Shown here piece after piece: positions 1 to 10,107 of a DNA stretch of 64,000 nt (the first letter of the stretch is position 1; every line of letters starts with the position of its first letter). This DNA is from Sulfurimonas sp. Its GTDB lineage: Bacteria; Campylobacterota; Campylobacteria; Campylobacterales; Sulfurimonadaceae. The stretch covers positions 1,725,405 through 1,789,404 of the forward strand of contig NZ_CP093397.1 of the NCBI RefSeq assembly GCF_029027585.1, read 5' to 3'. The position numbers and the translations under genes were made by a program. The notes under the pieces were generated by a model. That model did no database searches. It had not been told where the DNA came from and saw nothing but the letters and a program-made list of their open reading frames with translations.

Positions 1-192
1 CTTCTTCATCTAGCACTAAAGCAAAAAAGTAAAGCACCTCTTCTTTATGGTGGTAGTGTAAAAGTATCAAATGTTGAAGAAGTTCTTAGCATAGAAAATG
101 TTGATGGTGTACTCGTTGGTGGAGCCTCACTAATAGCAAAAGACTTTGCAAAAATGTGTGACATAGCACAAGATATAGCAGATAAGGAATAA
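1..192 (+). CDS. tpiA: Triosephosphate isomerase, C-terminal part (cut by window start)
   Basis: Frame 1 is open from the window edge to TAA at 190-192. The 63 visible residues contain the phosphate-binding signature LYGGSVK, followed by [11 protein letters not shown], both diagnostic of the C-terminal part of triosephosphate isomerase (dihydroxyacetone phosphate to glyceraldehyde 3-phosphate, cytoplasmic glycolysis/gluconeogenesis). The N-terminal three quarters, including the catalytic His and Glu, lie outside the window. It is followed after 6 bp by fabI, the same tpiA-fabI order as in Helicobacter, so the two are probably co-transcribed. Confidence 0.95.
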   Translation, partial: LLHLALKQKSKAPLLYGGSVKVSNVEEVLSIENVDGVLVGGASLIAKDFAKMCDIAQDIADKE

Positions 193-1020
<828 letters not shown>

Positions 1021-1026
1021 GTTTTA

Positions 1027-1392
1027 CTATTTCCCTATAACAGGTATAGATTCCATCTTTTTAGAATGTGACTCAGTGTCTTTTGTATTTGATTTAGACT
1101 CTTTCATATAAACTTCACTTTTATCTACATATTCTTGTAGTGTGAAATCTCTTGTTTTATCTGCATCTTTAGCTTTTATATTTTTATCTTTTTGAGTTTT
1201 TGGTGTCCATTCATCATTTAACCATTTATCAAGTGATTTTTGCATTGCACCATCATTCTTTTTTTGAACTGTTGAGCTAGTAATACTATTTAATGCTTCA
1301 TTTTGAGATGGAGCAACATCTGTTTTAGGGCTACAAGCATTAAAAGTTAAAATAATAAAAGTTGTGATTATTGTTATGTTTAAATTTTTCAT
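1027..1392 (-). CDS. Small putative lipoprotein, unknown function
   Basis: A 121-residue protein with a hydrophobic N terminus followed by Cys20 (context TFNAC). This resembles a lipobox, though Asn at -2 makes it weak. The mature part is very rich in Lys, Ser, Thr and Asp, with no recognisable domain, and is probably a flexible periplasmic or membrane-tethered protein. It is convergent with fabI (6-bp gap) and divergent from the porin gene. I do not recognise the family; function is unknown. Confidence 0.6.
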   Translation of the reverse strand: MKNLNITIITTFIILTFNACSPKTDVAPSQNEALNSITSSTVQKKNDGAMQKSLDKWLNDEWTPKTQKDKNIKAKDADKTRDFTLQEYVDKSEVYMKESKSNTKDTESHSKKMESIPVIGK

Positions 1393-1426
1393 GATGAAAT
1401 TATAGTATAAAATAGTGATTAAAAAT

Positions 1427-1445
1427 TAAGCAGTATTTCTGCTTA
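1427..1445. promoter_or_regulatory. 7-bp perfect inverted repeat between lipoprotein and porin genes
   Basis: TAAGCAG (1427-1433), loop TATTT, CTGCTTA (1439-1445). It lies in the divergent promoter region, 60 bp before the porin start. It could be an operator or an mRNA hairpin; no regulator can be named. Confidence 0.35.
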
Positions 1446-1504
1446 GCTCAAAATTCTTTATGATAAAATTCTCTTATATATTTGTAATATATCAAGGAGA
1501 ATTT

Positions 1505-2767
1505 ATGAAATTTACAAAATTAAGTTTAGTAGCAATGCTACTAATAGGTTCAAGTGCATTCGCAATTGAAAATATAAAAGTTAGTGGAGATACTAAGTTT
1601 TTTTATAGCACACAAGACAATACATATGACAGTTCATATACTAAAAATGAGAGAGCAGGTCTATTTGATCAGTCAACTTCAATAGGGGAAGCATCTCTTA
1701 GTGTTGGAGTGACTGCTGATTTAACTAAAGGTGTAAGTGCAGGGGCAACTCTTTCTGGTATCACTACTTTAGGTTTACAAAACAATTTAGTTGGTGGCAC
1801 ATTTACAGGTAACCTTCAGTCAAATGCATGGTTTAATGAAGCGTGGCTTGCTGGAACAACAGGAAAAACAACTGCTAAAGTTGGTCGTATGCAACTAGAT
1901 ACTCCTTTAGTATTTAGTGAAACTTGGTCTGTTCTTCCATCTACTTTTGAAGCGGCTGTTTTAATTAATCAAGATATTCCAGATACTACTATCGTAGCTG
2001 CTTTTGTTGGTAAATCAAATAGTGATGCTGTTTTAGGTGGTGGTTATGGTGATAATGGTACAGATGCTAGAAACAATGTTTTTCAAAGTTTTTATAAGGG
2101 TGCTTACACTGTAGGTATTCAAAATAATTCATGGAAACCTCTTGAAGTTCAAGCTTGGTACTATAGTGTAAATACAGATTCAACTGCAACTGCAACTCAA
2201 AATATATCTGGACTTCAATCATATTGGCTTCAAGCTGATTTGAGTATGAAAGGTATTCTAGCAGGTGTTCAATATACATCAACTAACTATGACCATACAA
2301 ATAAGTCTGACAATAATGCTTTTGCAGTTATGTTAGGTTACGATAAAAAAGATGTAGTTACTGTAAAAGGTTCTTATTCTCAAATTGGAAAAGATAGTGT
2401 AAACTCTAAAGGTGCTGGAGCCAACTTAGCTGGTAGTCAGTCTAAACTTTATACTGAAGTATGGTGGTACTATGGAAAAATCACTCAAAATGATACGAGT
2501 GCTTTTAATGTAACTGTAACTGCTCCATTAGCTGGATATAATTTAGGTCTTTACTATACTCAAGCAATAACTAAAGATGGTTTTAACTCAGGTGCTGCAG
2601 ATGCAACATTTGTTGAAGTAACTTTTGAAGTAGCAAAATCTTTTGGTCCACTTGATACAGGTCTTTACTATATATATATAAAATCTGACAATGACAATCA
2701 AAAATCAGCGACAGAAAAAGGTGAAGCATATAATACTGTGCAAGTTTACTTAACATATAATTTTTAA
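1505..2767 (+). CDS. Outer-membrane porin (Campylobacterota type)
   Basis: The start at 1505 is preferred over an in-frame ATG at 1460 because an AAGGAG ribosome site (1495-1500) sits just before it and the protein then begins with a clean signal peptide of about 20 residues ending SSAFA. The mature protein (about 400 residues) is rich in Gly, Thr, Ser and aromatic residues in alternating patterns, has many Trp/Tyr girdle candidates, and ends in Phe (VYLTYNF), the outer-membrane insertion signal recognised by BamA. Together these indicate a 16-18-stranded beta-barrel porin, likely for general or anion uptake. It is monocistronic: a strong hairpin follows. Substrate cannot be inferred. Confidence 0.85.
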   Translation: MKFTKLSLVAMLLIGSSAFAIENIKVSGDTKFFYSTQDNTYDSSYTKNERAGLFDQSTSIGEASLSVGVTADLTKGVSAGATLSGITTLGLQNNLVGGTFTGNLQSNAWFNEAWLAGTTGKTTAKVGRMQLDTPLVFSETWSVLPSTFEAAVLINQDIPDTTIVAAFVGKSNSDAVLGGGYGDNGTDARNNVFQSFYKGAYTVGIQNNSWKPLEVQAWYYSVNTDSTATATQNISGLQSYWLQADLSMKGILAGVQYTSTNYDHTNKSDNNAFAVMLGYDKKDVVTVKGSYSQIGKDSVNSKGAGANLAGSQSKLYTEVWWYYGKITQNDTSAFNVTVTAPLAGYNLGLYYTQAITKDGFNSGAADATFVEVTFEVAKSFGPLDTGLYYIYIKSDNDNQKSATEKGEAYNTVQVYLTYNF

Positions 2768-2786
2768 TATTCTTTCATTCCTTTAA

Positions 2787-2822
2787 TATTCATTTTCCTT
2801 TCCTGTTTTAGGAAAATGAATA
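2787..2822. terminator. 12-bp perfect hairpin, probable terminator of the porin gene
   Basis: The left arm 2787-2798 and right arm 2811-2822 (TATTCATTTTCC / GGAAAATGAATA) pair perfectly around a 12-nt loop and are followed by an AT-rich stretch. It lies 20 bp after the porin stop. The U-run is imperfect, so efficiency is uncertain. Confidence 0.65.
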
Positions 2823-2850
2823 TATTTATACATTTAGATATAATTTCATC

Positions 2851-3810
2851 ATGTTAGAACTAATCAAAAAACTTTTTTATCTACTCTTTATGTTACTGCT
2901 CATTTCAATCATATCTTTTTTAGCGATTCACTCTGCACCAAATAGTTTTTTTGCAGCAGGAGAACTTAACCCAAACATGACAAAAGAAGCTATAGAACAG
3001 TTAAAAGCAGTTTATGGCTTAGATAAATCACTTTTTATGCAGTATGTTGATTGGGTGAAAAATATAGCTACACTTAACTTTGGTATCTCTTTTGTGAGTG
3101 GGCAAGATGTAAGTGCTGAAATATTAAAACGCCTTCCTATTACACTTATTATGAATATTACTGCTCTTGTTGTAGTTTTTGCACTTTCTTTGTATTTAGG
3201 AGTAAAAGCAGCTCTTGAGTATGAAAAAAAAGCAGATTATATTATCAGACAAATCTCTCTTATCTCTTTTTCTATGCCTTCGTTTTATTTAGCGTTGCTT
3301 TTTATAATTTTCTTATCTTTAAACTTAGAGCTTTTTCCAATAGCAGGGCTTCACTCCATAGAAGAAAAAACAGGCTTATCTTACTATACAGATATGGCTT
3401 GGCATCTAGTGCTTCCTGTTGGAGTTATGATATTTGTAGGTTTAGGAAGTATGATAATTTATGTTCGTTCTTTAACTTTAGAGATATTAAAAAGTGATTA
3501 TTATTATTTTGCTCTTTCTCGTGGAATTAGTAAAAAAAAGTTACTAAAATTTTATATACTACCAAATCTATTACCGCCAATCATTACACTTTTGGGATTG
3601 TCTTTACCTGGATTAATAGGCGGAAGTGTTATCTTAGAATCTATTTTTGGTATTGAGGGGATGGGACAACTTTTTTTCATGTCCGCTCTAAGTCGTGACT
3701 ATCCTATCATTATGGGAACTTTGATGATAACATCATTTTTAACACTTCTAGGAAATATGATGGCGGATTTAATTTTACTCAAATTAAATCCGTATATGAA
3801 AAGAGGATGA
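2851..3810 (+). CDS. ABC transporter permease, DppB/OppB (peptide/nickel) family
   Basis: A 319-residue inner-membrane protein with about six hydrophobic segments (roughly 8-28, 97-118, 133-157, 184-205, 236-260, 286-310). The DppB-family N terminus is present (LAIHSAPNSFF, then LDKSLFMQYVDWV), as is the cytoplasmic coupling loop (ALSRGISKKKLLKFYILPN, residues 221-239), which contacts the ATPase. Family members import di/oligopeptides, nickel chelates or related solutes with a periplasmic binding protein, a DppC-type partner and ATPases. None of those partners is adjacent: a terminator precedes it and nusA is convergent. It is therefore an orphan half of a permease pair whose partners must be encoded elsewhere. 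Substrate unknown. Confidence 0.85.
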   Translation: MLELIKKLFYLLFMLLLISIISFLAIHSAPNSFFAAGELNPNMTKEAIEQLKAVYGLDKSLFMQYVDWVKNIATLNFGISFVSGQDVSAEILKRLPITLIMNITALVVVFALSLYLGVKAALEYEKKADYIIRQISLISFSMPSFYLALLFIIFLSLNLELFPIAGLHSIEEKTGLSYYTDMAWHLVLPVGVMIFVGLGSMIIYVRSLTLEILKSDYYYFALSRGISKKKLLKFYILPNLLPPIITLLGLSLPGLIGGSVILESIFGIEGMGQLFFMSALSRDYPIIMGTLMITSFLTLLGNMMADLILLKLNPYMKRG

Positions 3811-3827
3811 AAAACTTAAAATATGTA

Positions 3828-4961
3828 TTAATTAAACAATGCTTCTAGTGCATCCACACCATCTTTAGCTTCTTGGAGTTCTCCATCTTCATTTGTTACT
3901 TGGTCATTTTCAACAAGCTCGATGTTTAACCCTGTTAACATAGATGCTAAACGGATATTTATACCACTTTTACCGATTGCTTTTGATTTTTGGTCAATTG
4001 GTAAAGTTATGATTGCTTTTTGGGCTTCACCTTCTTCATTTTTAACAATTTCAACATGAGAGATGATTGCAGGACTCATAACTCTTGAGATGAAAAGTTC
4101 AGGGATACTTGTGTACTCCACGCAGTCAATATTTTCACCTATTAACTCTTGAGAAACAGCATTAATACGAACACCTTTTACACCAACTGTTGCTCCAACA
4201 GCATCTACTTGAGGGTGTGTGCTTAAAAGGGCTATTTTAGCTCTTTCGCCTGGGATACGAGCAGATCTTTCTACGATAACTGTACCATCTGAAATCTCAG
4301 GAACTTCAAGTGCCAAAAGCTCTTCTAAAAACTTTGGACTTGTACGAGAAAGCTCGATTTGGATACCATTTTCTTTGTCCATGTTTACACGACGAACAAC
4401 AGCTTTTAAGTGATCACCTTTTACAAAGATTTCACCTTTAATACGGCTTTTCATAGGTAAAACAGCACGCACTTCATCTACTTCTATATAGGTAGCATTA
4501 TTTGAGTCAACGCTTGTAACTCTACCTGTTACTAGAGTGCCTATTTTTGACTTGTATTTGTTATAAAGTTCATCTTCTACAAGTCTTTGTATATGAAACT
4601 CAATCTCACGATGAAGTTGAGAAGCACCAGTTCTTCCATACTCTTCAAGTGCGTGAGGAACTTGAAGTTGATCTTCTAGTTCTACTTGGTCATCATACTC
4701 TCTAGCCTCTGTGATAGAGATGTATGCTGGAGCAAGTTCTTCATCTTGTAGTTTTTCATCATCATCAGCAACTACTGTAATAGTTTGAATAATATCTATA
4801 CTTTTAGTTTCATCATTTATTTCAGCTACAAAAGCAAAATTTCTATCTATAACTCTTTTTGCAGTTTGTACAAATGCAGTTTTTAAAGCCTCTATAACTT
4901 TTTCAGGTTGAAGACCTTTTTCATGTGCAATAGCATCTACAATATCTAATATTTTTTCCAT
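3828..4961 (-). CDS. nusA: Transcription termination/antitermination factor NusA
   Basis: NusA binds RNA polymerase and modulates pausing, termination and antitermination. The 377-residue protein shows the N-terminal polymerase-binding domain (starts MEKILDIVDAIAHEKGL), an S1 RNA-binding domain (about residues 140-195, GTLVTGRVTSVDSNNATYIE), and two KH domains (the first around VDAVGATVGVKGVRI, the second around SKAIGKSGINIRLASMLTG). It ends just after KH2, lacking the acidic C-terminal repeats of E. coli NusA, as is usual outside the gammaproteobacteria. It is transcribed alone here, with a 160-bp intergenic region upstream shared with the divergent HP0268-like gene. Confidence 0.96.
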   Translation of the reverse strand: MEKILDIVDAIAHEKGLQPEKVIEALKTAFVQTAKRVIDRNFAFVAEINDETKSIDIIQTITVVADDDEKLQDEELAPAYISITEAREYDDQVELEDQLQVPHALEEYGRTGASQLHREIEFHIQRLVEDELYNKYKSKIGTLVTGRVTSVDSNNATYIEVDEVRAVLPMKSRIKGEIFVKGDHLKAVVRRVNMDKENGIQIELSRTSPKFLEELLALEVPEISDGTVIVERSARIPGERAKIALLSTHPQVDAVGATVGVKGVRINAVSQELIGENIDCVEYTSIPELFISRVMSPAIISHVEIVKNEEGEAQKAIITLPIDQKSKAIGKSGINIRLASMLTGLNIELVENDQVTNEDGELQEAKDGVDALEALFN

Positions 4962-5120
4962 TATTTAGTGTCCTTTTTAAGGTAATCTCATAAAAAACAG
5001 TGATAATTATTTGGGATTTTTATGAAGTACGAAATTATATCAAAACTTGTCTTAATCAGACTTTTAGTAGATTTTGTATATAATGCAAAACTTTTATAAT
5101 ATAAACAAGGATAACCAAAG

Positions 5121-5366
5121 ATGGATTTAAAATTCGCAAGAACAGATATTGAATCAAAGCCAAAAAAAGCAGATTTAGAAAAGATAGAAGCAAGTGTAGA
5201 AAAAGAAGGAAGTATGATATTTTACTTTGATAGAGATAACTCTCACAAAGATTTACTTTCACTTCAAGACCATTTTGAAGAAAAAGGTAAAAGCTTTTAT
5301 ATGAATGAAGTTAAATTTGGACTTTCAGATAACGAATATATGTACCAAGTACACATTATTAGTTAG
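5121..5366 (+). CDS. HP0268-like small nuclease-fold protein
   Basis: An 81-residue protein that aligns along its whole length with Helicobacter pylori HP0268, sharing the pattern IFYF...(N/S)HKD followed by FxEKGxxxYxxEV and a C-terminal Y-(Q/E)-(V/L)-HII. HP0268 has been reported as a Smr-like fold with nicking endonuclease and purine-specific ribonuclease activity. The role here is inferred from that homology. It is the first gene of an operon; miaB follows 12 bp later, as HP0269 follows HP0268 in Helicobacter. The gene is probably restricted to Campylobacterota. Confidence 0.8.
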   Translation: MDLKFARTDIESKPKKADLEKIEASVEKEGSMIFYFDRDNSHKDLLSLQDHFEEKGKSFYMNEVKFGLSDNEYMYQVHIIS

Positions 5367-5378
5367 GAATATTCCATA

Positions 5379-6677
5379 GTGAAAAAACTCTTCATTGAAA
5401 CGCTAGGGTGTGCTATGAACTCTCGTGATAGTGAGCATATGATTGCTCAACTACGAGAAAAAGATGGTTATGAAACAACAAGGGACTTTAAAGAAGCTGA
5501 CCTTATTTTGATAAATACTTGTTCAGTTAGAGAAAAACCTGTTTCTAAGCTTTTCTCAGAATTAGGGATATTTAACAAAAAGAAAAAAGCAGATGCAAAG
5601 ATAGGTGTTTGTGGTTGCACAGCATCTCATCTTGGTGAAGAGATAATCAAAAGAGCCCCTTATGTAAACTTTGTTTTAGGTGCTAGAAATGTTTCTAAAA
5701 TAAGTGAAGTTTTACATAAAGATAAAGCCGTAGAGATAGATATAAACTATGATGAAAGTGAATTTGCTTTTGATGATTTTAGAACATCTCCATACAAAGC
5801 TTTTATAAATATTTCTATGGGTTGTGATAAGTCTTGTACTTACTGCATCGTTCCAAAAACTCGTGGTGATGAGATTTCTATTCCTATGAATTTAATCATT
5901 AATGAAGCTGGGAGAGCAATAGATAATGGCGCAAAAGAGATTTTTCTTTTAGGTCAAAATGTTAACAATTATGGTCGCCGTTTTTCAGCAAATATTGAAA
6001 AAGTAAACTTTACAAAACTTCTTCAAGAGCTTAGTAAAATTAATGATTTACAAAGAATCCGTTTTACATCTCCACATCCTTTTCATATGGATGATGAGTT
6101 TATAGAAGAGTTTGCATCTAACCCTAAGATATGCAAATCAATGCATATGCCACTTCAAAGTGGAAGTACAAAAGTTTTAAAAGATATGAAAAGAGGCTAC
6201 TCAAAAGAGTGGTTTTTAAATCGTGTTGCTAAACTTAGACAAGAGTGTCCAGAGGTAAGCATCTCTACTGATATTATCGTTGCTTTTCCTGGAGAGAGTG
6301 ATGAGGATTTTAAAGATACACTAGATGTTATGAATCAAGTTAGATTTAACCAAATCTTTTCTTTTAAGTACTCTGCTAGACCTCAGACTGAAGCAGAGCA
6401 TTTTACAAATACAATAGATGCAGATATTGCATCTGCAAGACTAACAAAATTACAAAATATTCATACAGATATTTTAGATGAGATAAACGCTACTTCTTTA
6501 GGTAAAACTTATCGTGTTTACTTTGAAGACCTTATACAAGACTACTTTGTAAGTGGTAGAAGTGATGAAAATATTGTCATAAAAGTAAAAGGTTCAGATG
6601 AACTTTTAGGAGAGTTTAGAGATGTTAAGATAACTTCCATTGGAAGAACAATTTTAACAGGGGAAGTTGTTGCTTAA
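5379..6677 (+). CDS. miaB: tRNA-2-methylthio-N6-isopentenyladenosine methylthiotransferase MiaB
   Basis: MiaB is a radical-SAM enzyme that adds a methylthio group to i6A37 of tRNAs reading U-starting codons. The 432-residue protein has the N-terminal UPF0004 domain with cluster cysteines Cys11, Cys48 and Cys80, the radical-SAM motif Cys149-x3-Cys153-x2-Cys156 ([16 protein letters not shown]), and a C-terminal TRAM domain. Start is GTG at 5379, 12 bp after the HP0268-like gene. It differs from rimO in this window (11622-12935) by the CTYCIVP motif, which favours the tRNA enzyme. Its end overlaps the next gene by 11 bp. Confidence 0.96.
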   Translation: MKKLFIETLGCAMNSRDSEHMIAQLREKDGYETTRDFKEADLILINTCSVREKPVSKLFSELGIFNKKKKADAKIGVCGCTASHLGEEIIKRAPYVNFVLGARNVSKISEVLHKDKAVEIDINYDESEFAFDDFRTSPYKAFINISMGCDKSCTYCIVPKTRGDEISIPMNLIINEAGRAIDNGAKEIFLLGQNVNNYGRRFSANIEKVNFTKLLQELSKINDLQRIRFTSPHPFHMDDEFIEEFASNPKICKSMHMPLQSGSTKVLKDMKRGYSKEWFLNRVAKLRQECPEVSISTDIIVAFPGESDEDFKDTLDVMNQVRFNQIFSFKYSARPQTEAEHFTNTIDADIASARLTKLQNIHTDILDEINATSLGKTYRVYFEDLIQDYFVSGRSDENIVIKVKGSDELLGEFRDVKITSIGRTILTGEVVA

Positions 6678-7293
6678 AAAACTAAGTCGTGCTTTAGCAC
6701 TTCTTATTTTACCTTTTATAGCCTCTTTACTCATTAGGCTTATCTATCTAACAAATAAAAAAAAATATCATGTACCAGAATCAATAGGCGATGAACCGAC
6801 TATTTTTGCTTGTTGGCATGGTGAACTTTTGATGTTACCATATATATACCTTTATTATAGAAAAAAACCTCATGCAAAAGTTTTAATTTCTCCTCATTTT
6901 GATGGAAAACTCATCTCAAAAACTATAAAATATTTTGGGCTTGATACTATTGCAGGGTCTTCAAATAGAAATGCTGCTAGAGTTCTTATACAAGCTATGA
7001 AAAGTTTAAAAGCTGGTTTTGACATAGGGATAACACCAGATGGACCAAAAGGACCTAGACACGAAGTAGCAGATGGCATAATAATCATGGCACAAAAAAC
7101 TAAAACAAAAGTAGTTTTAGTTAAAATGGTACCTACAAAGTTTTGGCAGTTAAATAGTTGGGACAAGTTTATTATTCCAAAACCTTTTGGTGTTTTAAAT
7201 TATTACGCAACTTTACCCATCGAGATAGAGTCGATGGAGTTAGAAAAAGCAAGAACTTTGATAAAAGAAGAATTGGAGAAGCATGAAGTCTAA
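6667..7293 (+). CDS. DUF374 lysophospholipid acyltransferase-like protein
   Basis: A 208-residue protein with one N-terminal membrane segment (about 8-26) followed by an acyltransferase-like fold. The family is related to KDO2-lipid A and glycerol-3-phosphate acyltransferases and is placed in DUF374. It shows [13 protein letters not shown] (residues 37-49, with His-x-Glu in place of the usual HX4D motif), [11 protein letters not shown] and the conserved [11 protein letters not shown] (about 117-127). It probably transfers an acyl chain in envelope lipid synthesis at the inner membrane; substrate unknown. It starts at TTG (6667 or 6670) overlapping miaB, so it is translationally coupled. The same miaB-DUF374 order occurs in Helicobacter (HP0269-HP0270). 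Confidence 0.85.
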   Translation: MLLKKLSRALALLILPFIASLLIRLIYLTNKKKYHVPESIGDEPTIFACWHGELLMLPYIYLYYRKKPHAKVLISPHFDGKLISKTIKYFGLDTIAGSSNRNAARVLIQAMKSLKAGFDIGITPDGPKGPRHEVADGIIIMAQKTKTKVVLVKMVPTKFWQLNSWDKFIIPKPFGVLNYYATLPIEIESMELEKARTLIKEELEKHEV

Positions 7294-7738
7294 AGTATTG
7301 ATTCCAAGTGTAGCTTTTTTATTGCTTTTTATTATGGGTGTTTATTTTTTAGTAAATCCTTCTTATGAAAAATCTTTAAAAGCAAAGTATTATTTTGAAA
7401 CTGGAGATTATAAAGAAGCTTTAGTTTTAGCAAAAGAAGCTTTTAGTATGGATGTTTACAACAGAATGGCATCTACTGTTGTGGCTCAGTCAATAACTTC
7501 TTTAAAATATGTTACATATAATAATGATGCAAAAAGATATATGTATATTATTAATAAAATTGCCTTGCATGATGTTATCTCAGATGCTGATAAAGCAAAG
7601 ATAAGAACGATATGTAATATTATGATAGATTCGTATATAAAACTAGCTCCAAGTGTTGTTACAGATAGTGATTTAGTCGAGGATGCTGCTTCGTATTATG
7701 ATAACTTTGAGAAACTTCTTGAAAAAGTTACTAGATAA
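7283..7738 (+). CDS. Membrane-anchored protein with TPR-like segment, unknown function
   Basis: A 151-residue protein with one N-terminal transmembrane helix (about residues 6-25) and a helical remainder. The segment AKYYFETGDYKEALVLAKEAFSMD (about 35-58; first part resembles a single tetratricopeptide unit) suggests a protein-interaction role in the periplasm. It overlaps the acyltransferase gene by 11 bp and the recombinase gene downstream by about 40 bp, so it belongs to the same transcript. I do not recognise a specific function. Confidence 0.75.
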   Translation: MKSKVLIPSVAFLLLFIMGVYFLVNPSYEKSLKAKYYFETGDYKEALVLAKEAFSMDVYNRMASTVVAQSITSLKYVTYNNDAKRYMYIINKIALHDVISDADKAKIRTICNIMIDSYIKLAPSVVTDSDLVEDAASYYDNFEKLLEKVTR

Positions 7739-8558
7739 AAAAAGAGTTAATTTTTTAGAATTTTTAGAAAATTTTAGAGGTTATTCTGATTTGACTATAA
7801 AGAGTTATGATGAAGTTTTACAAGAAGCACTAAGATATGTTGATATAAGTGTAGATGCTAAGATAACTACTATAAATTTAATGCCATATCGTATAAAAAT
7901 AGCTCACTTAAATGCAAAAACAATCAGTAAAAAACTCAGTGCGATTAGAAGTTTTGTTTCTTATCTTAATGACAATAAAATGAATGTTATACTTAAATCT
8001 GATGACAGCATAAAAGTTGCTAAAACACTTCCTAAACCAATCTCTCATAATCATATAGTTGAAGCTTTAGATTGTGCTCAGATGAAAGAAAAACTTATAG
8101 TCACTATGCTTTATTCTTTAGGTTTGAGAATTTCTGAACTCTCATTTTTGAAGCTTGAAGATATTTCAGATGAATGGATTAGAGTTTTAGGAAAGGGCAA
8201 TAAACATAGAGATATACCACTCTTACACTCTACTAAAGAGTTGATAGATGAATATTTGTTAAATAATTATCCAAAAATATTTCTTTTTGAGTTAAATGAT
8301 GAAAGATTAAGCGAAAACAGTCTAAGATATATAGTTAATAAAGTCTTTAAAAAAGTTGGGTTAAAAGTTACTCCGCATCAGTTGCGTCATTCTTACGCAA
8401 CAGCACTTTTAAATAAAGGTGCTCCTATTGCAGATGTAAGTGAGTTACTTGGTCATTCAACTATGGCAACGACACAAATATATACAAAATTAGGTAGTGC
8501 ATTGAAACAACAAAATTATAACAAAGCACATCCACTTTGTGGAGATGAGCAGTGTTAA
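7698..8558 (+). CDS. Tyrosine recombinase, Xer family (XerH-like)
   Basis: Site-specific recombinase of the integrase/Xer family, probably the chromosome-dimer resolving enzyme acting at a dif-like site, because it sits in a conserved housekeeping operon. The catalytic residues are all present. Counting from the first possible start (7683), these are Arg149 (GLRISEL), Lys171 (GKGNKHR), His232 and Arg235 (HQLRHSYAT), His258 (LLGHS) and Tyr267 (QIYTKL). The N-terminal SAM-like core-binding domain is present. The start is uncertain: 7683 ATG, 7698 ATG and a TTG at 7707 are possible, all inside the preceding gene; none has a well-spaced ribosome site. Campylobacterota usually have one Xer protein (XerH) instead of XerC/XerD; whether this is that one needs a phylogeny. 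Confidence 0.85.
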   Translation: MITLRNFLKKLLDKKRVNFLEFLENFRGYSDLTIKSYDEVLQEALRYVDISVDAKITTINLMPYRIKIAHLNAKTISKKLSAIRSFVSYLNDNKMNVILKSDDSIKVAKTLPKPISHNHIVEALDCAQMKEKLIVTMLYSLGLRISELSFLKLEDISDEWIRVLGKGNKHRDIPLLHSTKELIDEYLLNNYPKIFLFELNDERLSENSLRYIVNKVFKKVGLKVTPHQLRHSYATALLNKGAPIADVSELLGHSTMATTQIYTKLGSALKQQNYNKAHPLCGDEQC

Positions 8559-9571
8559 GTAAGCTTTTTGAACTTTTGTATCATAAAGTATTTGTCAATA
8601 TTGTTGTTGGTAGGGCGCAGACTAGTGTATATATTCAAGAATGTGCAAATAAAGGCTCAATAGTTAGTGAGTCGCAAACTTTTGATACGACTACAATAAA
8701 CTCTAAAATGCATGAATTTATAGACTCTTTTACTTCTGAATCTCCTTTCTTTTATATTTCGATTTTAGATACTTCTGAAGATCAAGGTGCTTTACCTACT
8801 TGTGTTTCAAGAGATATGTCTAAATTTTGTGATTTAGAATCATCAAAATATATGTGTTATAAAAACTCTTGGGCATATTATACTTCTAAACCTGATTTGA
8901 ATGAACTAGAAAAAAATTATCAAGAAGTTGGGGTGGACTTTATTTTTTCCCCTTTTGTTTTGTTAGCAAACTTTTTTAAAGATAAAATAAACTCATCATT
9001 AGCAATATTTTTGTTAGTAGAAAACAACTACTTAAGTGTAGCAGTATTTAATAATTCAGAGTTACTTTATGCTCAACATATAAATATGGAACATACAGAT
9101 GAGCATGAGCAACTTGTTATGGAAGAAGATCGTAATGAGGCAGAAATAGATTTAGAGTTAGATACAGCTATAAACTTAGAGGAAATAGATGCTCTTGATG
9201 ATGTGGAAGGAGTCGATGATTTTGGAGATATTGAAGATTTAGATAGTTTTGATGATATTGATGAGTTTGCAGAAGAAGAAGAGCAAGAAGAAGAAATACA
9301 AGAAGAAGTCATTACTTCTATTGAAGAAGATGCGGCAGGATTTAACGAAGATTATCAGCGTTATTCTCTTATACAAAGTGCAATAAATCGTTTTTATAAA
9401 GATGAAAGATATAAAAGTGAATTTGTACAAGATATATATATTGCCGATGGTGTTGGCGTTAGTGGAGATTTAAAGCGTTACTTAGAAGAAGAGATGTTTT
9501 TAAATGTATTTGTTAGACATCTAGACTTATGTTCTGAAATATCTGAGTTAGCAAAGGCAGAGCTTAAATGA
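8552..9571 (+). CDS. PilM/GspL-like cytoplasmic assembly protein with an acidic insertion
   Basis: A 339-residue protein starting with GTG at 8552 behind a GGAG ribosome site and overlapping the recombinase stop by 7 bp. The N- and C-terminal parts have patterns expected of an actin-like PilM/GspL fold (VGVDFIFSPFVLLANFF; LAIFLLVENNYLSVAVFNNSELLYAQHI; IYIADGVGVSGDLKRYLEEEM near the end). Between them, residues about 185-260 form a strongly acidic, low-complexity Asp/Glu stretch. The next two genes encode single-pass PilN- and PilO-like proteins, supporting a PilMNO-type inner-membrane platform of a type IV pilus or type II secretion machine. Assignment is by pattern and context, not a strong motif. 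Confidence 0.6.
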   Translation: MLSKLFELLYHKVFVNIVVGRAQTSVYIQECANKGSIVSESQTFDTTTINSKMHEFIDSFTSESPFFYISILDTSEDQGALPTCVSRDMSKFCDLESSKYMCYKNSWAYYTSKPDLNELEKNYQEVGVDFIFSPFVLLANFFKDKINSSLAIFLLVENNYLSVAVFNNSELLYAQHINMEHTDEHEQLVMEEDRNEAEIDLELDTAINLEEIDALDDVEGVDDFGDIEDLDSFDDIDEFAEEEEQEEEIQEEVITSIEEDAAGFNEDYQRYSLIQSAINRFYKDERYKSEFVQDIYIADGVGVSGDLKRYLEEEMFLNVFVRHLDLCSEISELAKAELK

Positions 9572-10107
9572 GATATAGCTATATAAGTCCTAGAAAAAAA
9601 AGATTTTTCTCTGCTGAACTGCAACTACTTTTTAGTTTTTTTAGCATTACGATTTTTATGCTTTTTGTTACATTCCTGTTTTTGTTATTTAAAGATTACA
9701 GATTTAAGCAAAACTTACAAGAGATAGCTACAAGCCAAGTTGAGTTAAGAGTAAATATAGAAGATATGCAAGCTCAAATTACTTTTATTGAAAAAGAAGT
9801 TTTACTTTGTGAGAGAATTAATACTAAAAATACTGTTTTAAAAGATTCTATTGCAAACTTATTTGACTTAGTTCCACAAAGAATTACACTTTCACAAGCC
9901 TCTTTACTTGAAAATGGACTCATACTTTATGGAGTGACTCCAAATAAAGATATATATAACTTTATGCTTCAAGCACCACTTCGTTCTATATTTCATAGAA
10001 CATATAGTAACTTCTACCCGCTACCAAATGGTTGGCTGAGATTTGTATCAACTAACTATATAGATGATGAAGAAAATGAAGACAAGGAGTTTGGTAATGA
10101 AGATTAA
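9568..10107 (+). CDS. PilN-like inner-membrane assembly protein
   Basis: A 179-residue protein with one transmembrane helix (about residues 21-44) after a short basic cytoplasmic tail, then a coiled-coil (about 50-80) and a small periplasmic domain. The LFDLVPQRITLSQASLLENG segment followed by a glycine-containing strand is typical of PilN/MshI-like proteins (DLVPxxVxL...LxxxGxxxxxxxVxxF). It overlaps the upstream PilM-like gene by 4 bp (ATGA) and the downstream PilO-like gene by 11 bp. Role: inner-membrane alignment subcomplex of a pilus or secretion machine (inferred). Confidence 0.65.
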   Translation: MRYSYISPRKKRFFSAELQLLFSFFSITIFMLFVTFLFLLFKDYRFKQNLQEIATSQVELRVNIEDMQAQITFIEKEVLLCERINTKNTVLKDSIANLFDLVPQRITLSQASLLENGLILYGVTPNKDIYNFMLQAPLRSIFHRTYSNFYPLPNGWLRFVSTNYIDDEENEDKEFGNED

